Below, piece after piece: positions 16,801 through 22,631 of a stretch of DNA of 23,267 bases. The stretch's first letter is position 1; each line of letters opens with the position of its first letter. Below the pieces are notes generated by a model. The model was not told where the DNA came from and ran no database searches. It saw only the letters and a list, made by a program, of their open reading frames with translations. Both the position numbers and the translations under genes were made by a program. Origin of the DNA: a bacterium (Candidatus Gribaldobacteria) CG07_land_8_20_14_0_80_33_18 (lineage in GTDB: Bacteria > Patescibacteriota > Minisyncoccia > Minisyncoccales > CG1-02-41-26); contig PEWP01000025.1 of the NCBI GenBank assembly GCA_002779425.1, positions 1-23,267 of the forward strand. The letters are read 5' to 3'.

Positions 16801-17029
16801 CATTATTTAATCTTGCCTCTAAATAATTTTTATATTTTGGCTTACCTAATTTATAATCAGTAAAACTAAGCTCCCAATGAAGCCGGGTATAATCACTAAT
16901 AGGAAAAATTTCCTCGAAGAGTTCTTTTAAAGTATATTTCCAAAAATATTCCCAAGTTTCCTTTTGTAATGACAAAAGAGAAGGCAAATGAAAAGAAAGT
17001 TTAGATTTTGAAAAGACTTTTACTTCCAT
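13868..17029 (-). CDS. rpoB: DNA-directed RNA polymerase subunit beta
   Basis: Beta forms much of the catalytic cleft of RNA polymerase. The ATG at 17029 gives 1,053 residues starting [18 protein letters not shown], which lines up with the usual family start. An upstream ATG at 17050 adds only MPERSNF, encoded inside repeat E2, and was not chosen. Landmarks are the fork/rifampicin region [12 protein letters not shown] (378-389) with [12 protein letters not shown], the segment [28 protein letters not shown], and the C-terminal clamp-anchoring [19 protein letters not shown]. It is shorter than E. coli RpoB (1,342) because lineage-specific insertions are absent. A consensus promoter lies about 290 nt upstream, with E2 in the leader. 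The stop abuts element E1. Confidence 0.98.
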   Translation of the reverse strand: [1053 protein letters not shown]

Positions 17030-17037
17030 AAAGTTGC

Positions 17038-17207
17038 TTCGCTCGGGCATCCTGCCTCAAGGAGCACGCAGTCGGCTTAAGTGATAAAACAGGGATTATT
17101 TTCAGCCGCTGCTATTACTCGCCAAGCTTCCTTGATATTTTAAAAATACAATTCTTTATCTGGCGCTTGGCTCCGTAATGCTCCTTTCAGCAGGAATGCC
17201 CTCGCTC
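17038..17207. repeat. Structured 170-nt element E2 in the rpoB leader
   Basis: Bounded by TTCGCTC (17038-17044) and TCGCTC (17202-17207). The basal stem P1 is 17045-17065 with 17180-17201: GGGCAT/ATGCCC, CCTGC/GCAGG and AAGGAGC/GCTCCTT, with one bulge and a 3x3 internal loop. Arm P2 is GCAG(T)CGGCT (17068-17077) with AGCCGCTGC (17104-17112), one bulged T. Arm P3 is ATTAC-TC-GCCAAGC (17114-17127) with GCTTGGC-TCC-GTAAT (17165-17179). A diverged copy (E3) lies inverted at 20563-20733. It starts 8 nt before the chosen rpoB start codon and lies wholly within the predicted rpoB mRNA leader. Confidence 0.88.
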
Positions 17208-17323
17208 CTTTTATTAGTTTTAAAATTAAAAAAAACAAAAAAGAATCCTCTTCTTTAACAAGGTTTATATTTAATTTATAAATGCAAATAAAAAATTAAA
17301 GAAATTTTCACAATCAGTTATAT
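17208..17323. other. AT-rich rest of the rpoB leader
   Basis: The rodA-rpoB gap (17030-17356) is the only gene-free stretch above 300 nt. Besides E2 and the promoter it contains this A/T-rich segment with no coding potential. A weak AAGAA/TTCTT hairpin (17241-17255) with a T run on the minus strand is too short to call a terminator. Confidence 0.6.
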
Positions 17324-17352
17324 ATTTTATATTTTCTTTTTTAAAATGTCAA
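17324..17352 (-). promoter_or_regulatory. Sigma70-type promoter of rpoB
   Basis: On the minus strand TTGACA (17347-17352) and TAAAAT (17324-17329) are spaced by exactly 17 nt. It starts 5 nt beyond the rodA stop. A start near 17317 would give a leader of about 290 nt carrying all of E2. Confidence 0.82.
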
Positions 17353-17356
17353 ATGC

Positions 17357-18448
17357 CTAACCATAAACTTTTATACTTTGGATGAGCCCTAAACCAAGAT
17401 AAAAAGATAAAAGCTGCGACCCTCCATAGGATACTAACGGAAGGGGAACTCCAATAATTGGTAAAATTCCGAAAGACATTCCAATATTTATAAAACTTTG
17501 AATAAAGAAAAAGAAGGCGAAACCAGAAGCAAAAAGACGGGAAAAATTATTAGAAGAATAAAGAACTATTTTAATTATTCTCCAGATAAAAATCAATAAA
17601 AAAAGAAAAAGGAGGGAAATTCCTAAAAAACCTGTCTCTTCAGCTATCGCAGAAAAAATAAAATCAGTTTTGGGTTCTGGTAAAAAACCTGATTGGGTTT
17701 GCGACCCCTTGCCAATTCCCTTCCCTAAAATCCCTCCCGAACCAATAGCAATTTTGCTTTGATTAATATTCCAAGAAATTCCTCGAGGGTCTAATCTCGG
17801 ATTCAGAAAGGTTATTACCCTTTGTTTTTGATAATCTTTCAATAAAAAGAACCAAGAAAATGAAAAAATTAAAGAAAAAATTAAAAGTAAAATCAAAAAG
17901 TGAGAAATTTTTATTCCCGAGAACATAATAACACTAAACCATAAAAAAATCAAAAGAAGACCTGACCCTAAATTAGGTTGAAGAAAAATTAAAAAAAATG
18001 GAATAAAAGTATAACCAAAAGAGGTGAGAAGATGCCGAAAATTATAAATTTCAATATGATATTTTGAAAAATACCTGCTTAACAATAAAAGTAAAATAAT
18101 GGCCAAAAAGGGAATGGGGTCAAAAGAAAAAGGACCGATTCTATACCATCCCTTTATTCCTCTAATTTCTTGAGCGAAAAATAAAAGACCTAGCAATAAA
18201 AAGCAAAAAATAATATATAAGCTAAAAATTAAATAAGAATTAGCTCGCAAAGTACGGTAATCAAAAAAACTAAAAAAAAGCATTAAAAAGAATCCGATAA
18301 TAAAGAAAAAAAGTTGTTTTTTAAAAAAAGTGAAGTCGCCTGAATTAACAGCCATTCCGTAAATTGAAACAAGCCCAAAAGAAGTTAAACAAATTGCCGA
18401 AATAACTAAAACCCAATCAATTTTTTTAAAATGGCCAATGAATGTCAT
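17357..18448 (-). CDS. rodA: SEDS-family peptidoglycan glycosyltransferase, RodA-like
   Basis: SEDS proteins polymerise lipid II glycan strands in the membrane with a class B penicillin-binding protein. The 363 residues are almost entirely hydrophobic, with about ten membrane segments. Family marks are KGWYRIGPFSF (99-109), the loop GSGGILGKGIGKGSQTQSG (237-254), LPEPKTDFIFSAIAEE (256-271) with the conserved Asp at D262, and the C-terminal GVPLPLVSYGGSQLLS. Two positions differ from the common form: LQPDLGT reads LQPNLGS (156-162) and the usual PSEF reads PIPF (111-114). RodA is preferred over FtsW for its size and lack of a long cytoplasmic tail, but the distinction is not certain. It starts in an ATGA overlap with ligA and is followed by the rpoB promoter. 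Confidence 0.87.
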   Translation of the reverse strand: MTFIGHFKKIDWVLVISAICLTSFGLVSIYGMAVNSGDFTFFKKQLFFFIIGFFLMLFFSFFDYRTLRANSYLIFSLYIIFCFLLLGLLFFAQEIRGIKGWYRIGPFSFDPIPFLAIILLLLLSRYFSKYHIEIYNFRHLLTSFGYTFIPFFLIFLQPNLGSGLLLIFLWFSVIMFSGIKISHFLILLLIFSLIFSFSWFFLLKDYQKQRVITFLNPRLDPRGISWNINQSKIAIGSGGILGKGIGKGSQTQSGFLPEPKTDFIFSAIAEETGFLGISLLFLFLLIFIWRIIKIVLYSSNNFSRLFASGFAFFFFIQSFINIGMSFGILPIIGVPLPLVSYGGSQLLSFYLGLGLIQSIKVYG

Positions 18449-20517
18449 AATAACTTTAAAAACTCTTTTTCCGATAAGATTTTTATTCCTAATTCTTTTG
18501 CCTTTTTAAATTTTGAACCAGGTTCTTTACCTGCCTGCGCAGGCGGGCCTGCAATTACAAAATCCGTGTCTTTTGAAACTGTCTCAGAAATCTCTCCTCC
18601 TAACAACCGAATTTTTTCTTTGGCTTTATCTCTGGTTAAGGTTTCCAATTCACCAGTTAAGACAAAAATCTTTCCCCGTAATTTTTGTTCTTTGTTCTTT
18701 GTTCTTTGTTCTTTTATTTTTATTCCCGTTTTTTTTAACTGCTCTAAAAAATTTAAATTTCTTTTATCTTTAAACCACTTAAAAATTGATTTAGCTACTA
18801 CTGGACCAATATCTTTTATTTTTTCTAAATCTTTTAATTCAGCTTTTCTAATGTTTTTTAAAGAACTGAATTGTTGAGCTAAATCATAAGCGGTTTCTTC
18901 CCCAACGTTTCTAATCCCTAAAGCATAGATTAATCTCGGTAAAGTAATTTCTTTTCTTGATTGAATGGCATTAATTAAATTTTGGGCCGATTTTTCGGCA
19001 AACCTTTCTAACGGAATTAAATCACCTTCTTTCAATTTAAACAAATCACTGGGGTCCTGAGTCAAACCCTCTTCAATTAATTTATCAATAATTTTGGGAC
19101 CTAAACCAGCAATATCAAAAACGCTTTTGGAAACGAAATGATGAAAATATCTTCTTTGTTTGCCAAAACATTTTAGATTGGGACAACGAGAAACCACCTC
19201 TCCTTTGGACTTGATAATTTTGGAACCACAAAATGGACATTTGTCTGGCATTTTAAATTCTTTTTCTTTACCGATACGCAATTCAGGCAGGACCTTTATA
19301 ATATCAGGAATTACATCGCCAGCTCTACCAACAATAACCGTATCTTTTATTTTTAATCCCAATCTTTTTATCTCATCTTCATTATGAAGGGTCGCCCGAG
19401 AAATCGTTACTCCTCCCACTTCAGTTGGTTTTAAAATAGCGACTGGGGTTAAAGCGCCCGTTCTTCCTACTTGAACTTTTATATCAAGAACAACAGTTGT
19501 TGCTTGCTTCAAAGGAAATTTATAAGCAACAGCGGCCCGAGGACTTTTGCCCACAATACCAAGTTTCTCAAAAATTTTATTATCATTGATATTGACAACA
19601 ATCCCGTCTATTTCATAGGGTAATTTTTCTCTATTCTTTTCTAAAAAGCGATGATATTCAAAAACTTCTTTTAAATTTTTGCAAGAGCGGCAATATTTAT
19701 TATTGGTTTTAAAACCTAAGGATTGAAGAATTTGATGTTTTTTTTGGTGAGTTTTCTGTTCTAAATCGCTAACTAAATCATAGATATTTGAATCTAATTT
19801 TCTGGAAGCAGTAATTTTAGGGTTTAATTGTCTAATAGAGCCGGCAGCTAAATTTCTGGGATTGGCATAAAGGGGAAGGTTTTTTTTCTTCTGTTCTTTG
19901 TTTATCTTTTCAAATTCGGCTTTTCTAATAATCACTTCGCCCCTGACCACTATTTCTTTTACTTTGAACGCTCCGCTTCGCTTCGCTATAAACTCTGCTT
20001 CGCTCCGTTTTAAATTTTCTTTTTCTTCCAACCTTAAGGGAATGGCTTCAATAGTTTTTAAATTTTGAGTAACATCTTCACCGATTATTCCATCCCCGCG
20101 GGTTAAACCAGTTTTTAAAATGCCATTTTCATAAACCAGTTCAATGGCTAAACCATCCAGTTTTGGTTCGCAAAAAAAATCAATTTTTTCTTTTTCTTTT
20201 GGTAATAAAAGTTTTTCATTTCTCTCCAACCAATTTTTCATATCTTGTTCAGAAAAAGCATCATTTAAAGATAACATCGGTTGAAAATGTCTTTTTTTTT
20301 CAAATTTTTCTAAGGGTTTGCCGGCTACCCTTTGAGTCGGTGAATCAGGAGTAATAAATTCCGGATATTTTTGTTCTAAATCAAAAAGTTCTTTTTTTAA
20401 AGAATCAAGCGCTGCTTCAGATATCTCTTGTCTATCCAAAACGTGATAAAGATAGCGATGGTAATTGATAAGCTTTTTAAGTTTTTCAATTCTTTGTTTT
20501 GTTTCCGTTTTGTTCAT
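18445..20517 (-). CDS. ligA: NAD-dependent DNA ligase
   Basis: LigA seals nicks in DNA using NAD+. The 690 residues have the full domain order: Ia domain with the NAD site (YHVLDRQEISEAALDSL), adenylation domain with the catalytic lysine in KLDG (K119) and TRGDGIIGEDVT, OB fold, Cys4 zinc finger (C427, C430, C445, C450), helix-hairpin-helix region (about 465-585) and BRCT domain (about 613-690). Three places carry repeat-derived peptide: about 168-187 before VRGEV, a heptanucleotide repeat (KEQRTKNKEQK, 602-612) before the BRCT domain, and PPAQAG (658-663) where relatives have about two residues. All are in surface loops or linkers, so the enzyme is probably active. It overlaps rodA by 4 nt, and E3 lies upstream. 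Confidence 0.96.
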   Translation of the reverse strand: MNKTETKQRIEKLKKLINYHRYLYHVLDRQEISEAALDSLKKELFDLEQKYPEFITPDSPTQRVAGKPLEKFEKKRHFQPMLSLNDAFSEQDMKNWLERNEKLLLPKEKEKIDFFCEPKLDGLAIELVYENGILKTGLTRGDGIIGEDVTQNLKTIEAIPLRLEEKENLKRSEAEFIAKRSGAFKVKEIVVRGEVIIRKAEFEKINKEQKKKNLPLYANPRNLAAGSIRQLNPKITASRKLDSNIYDLVSDLEQKTHQKKHQILQSLGFKTNNKYCRSCKNLKEVFEYHRFLEKNREKLPYEIDGIVVNINDNKIFEKLGIVGKSPRAAVAYKFPLKQATTVVLDIKVQVGRTGALTPVAILKPTEVGGVTISRATLHNEDEIKRLGLKIKDTVIVGRAGDVIPDIIKVLPELRIGKEKEFKMPDKCPFCGSKIIKSKGEVVSRCPNLKCFGKQRRYFHHFVSKSVFDIAGLGPKIIDKLIEEGLTQDPSDLFKLKEGDLIPLERFAEKSAQNLINAIQSRKEITLPRLIYALGIRNVGEETAYDLAQQFSSLKNIRKAELKDLEKIKDIGPVVAKSIFKWFKDKRNLNFLEQLKKTGIKIKEQRTKNKEQKLRGKIFVLTGELETLTRDKAKEKIRLLGGEISETVSKDTDFVIAGPPAQAGKEPGSKFKKAKELGIKILSEKEFLKLL
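18533..18544. repeat. Perfect palindrome in the ligA BRCT domain
   Basis: GCCTGCGCAGGC is a perfect 12-bp palindrome inside a GC-rich stretch (about 18531-18552) of an AT-rich gene. It encodes PPAQAG within AGPPAQAGKEPGSKF, where BRCT domains of other ligases read roughly AGENPGSK. This marks a short in-frame insertion. Confidence 0.65.
18684..18711. repeat. Heptanucleotide tandem repeat (TTTGTTC x4) in ligA
   Basis: Four perfect TTTGTTC units encode the charged linker EQRTKNKEQK just before the BRCT domain. The linker position explains why it is tolerated. Confidence 0.85.
19957..20016 (-). repeat. In-frame repeat insertion in ligA
   Basis: TTTGAACG (19963-19970) followed by repeated CGCTTCGCT motifs encodes about residues 168-187, rich in K, R, S, E and A. 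It separates AIPLRL from VRGEV, which are much closer together in typical ligases. It shares its core with the rpoC and pgm insertions. Confidence 0.68.
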
Positions 20518-20562
20518 ATAGTTTTAAGCGAAGGCGGGCAGAAGCGAAGCAGGATATAAAAT
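20518..20562. other. GC-rich segment between ligA and element E3
   Basis: Two AAGCGAAG copies (20525 on and 20542 on), related to the GAGCGAA ends of the structured elements, lie directly before the ligA ATG. No Shine-Dalgarno or convincing promoter is seen. Confidence 0.45.
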
Positions 20563-20733
20563 GAGCGAGGCAGGGCTGATGAGAAGTGCATTACGGAGCC
20601 AAGCTCGAGATAGAGTTTGCGCTTTCAAATAAACTGTTTTTAAGGCTTGGCGAGTAATAGCCGCGGCTGGAAATAAACTTCCTCTTACTGATTAGCCGAC
20701 GGCGTGCACTTCGAAGCAGCACTGCCGAGCGAA
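20563..20733. repeat. Structured 170-nt element E3 between the last pilin gene and ligA
   Basis: Bounded by GAGCGA (20563-20568) and GAGCGAA (20727-20733). P1 pairs 20569-20589 with 20706-20726: GGCAG/CTGCC, GCTG/CAGC and GAAGTGC/GCACTTC. P3 is ATTAC-GGA-GCCAAGC (20590-20604) with GCTTGGC-GA-GTAAT (20645-20658). P2 is GCCGCGGCT (20660-20668) with AGCCG(A)CGGC (20694-20703). It is an inverted, diverged copy of E2 with the same length and fold. Its end directly abuts the stop codon of the pilin gene at 20734-20736. Confidence 0.88.
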
Positions 20734-21063
20734 TCAGTATTCTATCTCAATTGCTCGATTTGTTTCTTTATAATTGCCGTAAGAAATATGCTTTGAACCT
20801 TCAACCGAAACAGTATAGCTTGCTTTTAAATTGTCTCTTATTATAAGTTCACCTGTTACAATTCCAGTTCCATATGGTTCTTTTCTTAAATTATAAAGCG
20901 AATGTTCTATCCCGGCATCAGCTGCGTAAAAGGCAACTATTGAATCGCCTAAAGGACTAATTATTTGAATCTCTCCAATTAATAGAACAACCAAACCCAA
21001 AATCACTGTCATTGAAACAGTTAAAATTACAATAACTAAATAAAGAGAAATCCCTTTGTTCAT
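20734..21063 (-). CDS. Small pilus-assembly protein, PilX-like
   Basis: The 109-residue product has a short N-terminus (MNKGISLYL), one long hydrophobic segment (about 7-35) and then YAADAGIEHSLYNLRKE (46-62). This motif, AxDAGIE after a single membrane helix, is typical of PilX-type minor pilin or pilus-assembly proteins in Patescibacteria. No GFTLIE cleavage site is present, which also fits PilX-like proteins. The rest is predicted beta-rich and extracellular. It is the last of four pilin-like genes, 6 nt after the previous one. Its exact role in the pilus tip cannot be read from sequence. Confidence 0.75.
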   Translation of the reverse strand: MNKGISLYLVIVILTVSMTVILGLVVLLIGEIQIISPLGDSIVAFYAADAGIEHSLYNLRKEPYGTGIVTGELIIRDNLKASYTVSVEGSKHISYGNYKETNRAIEIEY

Positions 21064-21069
21064 ATATTT

Positions 21070-21636
21070 TTAATATTGGACATCTAAATCTCTTTGGGAA
21101 ATAGTCGCTTGAAGTTTCATTTCTTGCTTTTCCAACGGTTGTTTTGTTGTTATGGTAAAAGCCATTGTGACTCTTGGCTGAATTTCATCATTTTGATTTG
21201 CTCCCTCAATTTCAAATTTCAAATTTGATATCTCTAAATTATCCGGAGTTAAAGGAACTGCCTCTCCTAAATTTCCAGCTGTTTTATCAAATGATTTCCT
21301 TTCTTTGATTTGATTATTATCCCAAATAAATTCATGACATTTTTCATGATAATCTAAAAATATTATTTTTGATTCCTCGGCATCTGGATTTTCGAAATTA
21401 TTATATTTTGAAATACAATCTCCATTCATATCTTTTTTTGCCATTCTTAAAACTCGGGAAATATATTCCAAAGTATAAGAAGCATTTGAAGAAATGGTTT
21501 GAAGGGCTAAAACTTTTCTTTGTTCTTTAATGACCGAAGTGAAAAGATTAACAGCTCCAGTAATTATAACTGCCAATAAACTCATTGCTATCAAAATTTC
21601 AATTAGGGTAAACCCTTTTGTTTTATTTCCAATCAT
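21070..21636 (-). CDS. Type IV pilin-like protein with N-terminal methylation motif
   Basis: The chosen ATG gives 188 residues starting MIGNKTKGFTLIEILIAM. This is a short basic leader, the prepilin peptidase site G/FTLIE with the conserved Glu at +5, and a hydrophobic helix to about residue 30. A longer start at 21699 would overlap the upstream gene by 77 nt and put unusual sequence before the leader, so it was rejected. The chosen start overlaps the upstream gene by only 14 nt. The C-terminal globular part is not recognised. The helix-then-coil pattern (LQTISSNASYTLEYISRVLRMAKKD) is typical of PilW/GspJ-like minor pilins. Confidence 0.85.
   Translation of the reverse strand: MIGNKTKGFTLIEILIAMSLLAVIITGAVNLFTSVIKEQRKVLALQTISSNASYTLEYISRVLRMAKKDMNGDCISKYNNFENPDAEESKIIFLDYHEKCHEFIWDNNQIKERKSFDKTAGNLGEAVPLTPDNLEISNLKFEIEGANQNDEIQPRVTMAFTITTKQPLEKQEMKLQATISQRDLDVQY
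21208..21228. repeat. Heptanucleotide repeat (AATTTCA x3) in a pilin gene
   Basis: Three units, the last AATTTGA, encode the ISNLKFEIE segment of the pilin's globular domain. Confidence 0.6.
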
Positions 21637-22111
21637 ATAAATTGTTTTTAGCAATAAAAGATTCTGTTTTTCCTCCTTTCCCAGGCCAAGTAATTTCAAC
21701 TGTGATATTTAATTTATCACTTCCTTCAGAAGAAATTGTTATTTTCCTTTTAAATCTACTTTCCATGCCAGATTCGCAATTATAAAATCCCTTACTCTCT
21801 TCTCTATCATCAATCTTTAAAAATATATCTCCAAAATCACGCAAAGATGAATCATTATATTGAACAATATAATCTCCATTTCCTAATCCCTCTTTCCAGT
21901 TTTTTCCTTGAAGCCAATTTGTATCTCTGATATTTCTGACAATTTCAAATCCTTCCTGGGCAAGATAACTCGCTAAAAATTGGGTGGCATTTAAAGAAGC
22001 AGAACTTAAAATTCTGGGAATAGCTAAATAAATTCCCATAATTCCAATTGTGATAATAAAAATAGCAATCAATAACTCAACAAGGGTAAACCCATTTTTT
22101 GAAAATTTCAT
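21623..22111 (-). CDS. Type IV pilin-like protein, PilV-like
   Basis: This 162-residue protein begins MKFSKNGFTLVELLIAIFI, with a leader of seven residues, a prepilin peptidase site G/FTLVE and a hydrophobic helix. The following FLASYLAQEGFEIVRNIRDTNWL (about 43-65) is characteristic of PilV-like minor pilins, in particular the AQEG(F/I)E(I/L)VRN(I/M)RD stretch common in Patescibacteria. Two cysteines are not both conserved in any motif I can name. The C-terminal part is beta-rich. It follows the next gene upstream by 1 nt, so the cluster is one operon. It should be processed by the prepilin peptidase encoded at its head. Confidence 0.87.
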   Translation of the reverse strand: MKFSKNGFTLVELLIAIFIITIGIMGIYLAIPRILSSASLNATQFLASYLAQEGFEIVRNIRDTNWLQGKNWKEGLGNGDYIVQYNDSSLRDFGDIFLKIDDREESKGFYNCESGMESRFKRKITISSEGSDKLNITVEITWPGKGGKTESFIAKNNLYDWK

Positions 22112-22112
22112 A

Positions 22113-22628
22113 TTATTTTATAACTATTCTTCCGGCATTATTTATTTCAACAGTTTTATTTTTATTATCGCCGAGAGAAAGAGTGACTTCTGCTCTTGTT
22201 ATTAATTTATCATTGTTAATTAAAGTGGTTGGGTCAGGCGGAATAAAAACAACATTTAAAGGAGAAAGAGATAAAACAGAAATTTCCACTTTTTTTTCTA
22301 AAGAAATTGTTTCTACATCTATGTCTCCTTCATTTCTTGTTTTACTATTATCACAATCAGCAAAAATAATGTATTTATTGTTAGATTCAGTATTAAAATA
22401 AACTCCGAAGTTTGAAGTTTCGCTTCCATTACATTTTTCTTTTTCCGCTGCCATTGCCATTTCCTGAATCCTTCGTAAATCTTGGGCTAATTTTTGAGCG
22501 GATTTTTGAAGCGTAAAATTATCTTGTATTGGACCATAATTAAAAAATAAAGCTGCGCTTAAAGTCCCGATAATTGCCATTGTTATCAATAATTCAATCA
22601 TGGTAAACCCATTAAAATTTTTTTTCAT
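22113..22628 (-). CDS. Type II/IV pseudopilin, GspH/FimT-like
   Basis: The 171-residue product begins MKKNFNGFTMIELLITMAIIG, again a short basic leader, a cleavage site G/FTMIE and a hydrophobic stem helix. The region LQKSAQKLAQDLRRIQEMAMAAEKE (35-59) matches the GspH/FimT class, whose first soluble segment is a long helix with this spacing. C66 and C92 could form a disulphide in the globular domain. It lies 3 nt after pilD, supporting co-expression with its processing enzyme. Its place in the pilus (tip or shaft) is not determined. Confidence 0.86.
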   Translation of the reverse strand: MKKNFNGFTMIELLITMAIIGTLSAALFFNYGPIQDNFTLQKSAQKLAQDLRRIQEMAMAAEKEKCNGSETSNFGVYFNTESNNKYIIFADCDNSKTRNEGDIDVETISLEKKVEISVLSLSPLNVVFIPPDPTTLINNDKLITRAEVTLSLGDNKNKTVEINNAGRIVIK

Positions 22629-22631
22629 ATA

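Noticed and set aside
17030..17050. Upstream ATG of rpoB adding MPERSNF, with a GAGG four bases before it
   Set aside because: The extra codons lie within repeat E2 and its spacer, and do not resemble the RpoB family start; the ATG at 17029 matches better.
17241..17255. Small hairpin with T run as a rodA terminator
   Set aside because: The stem is only five A/T-rich pairs, and it lies downstream of the rpoB promoter, where a terminator would stop the rpoB mRNA.
13730..20733. Elements E1-E3 as integron attC sites or a CRISPR array
   Set aside because: No integrase, cassette array or regular spacers are present, and the elements lie between core genes in fixed order.
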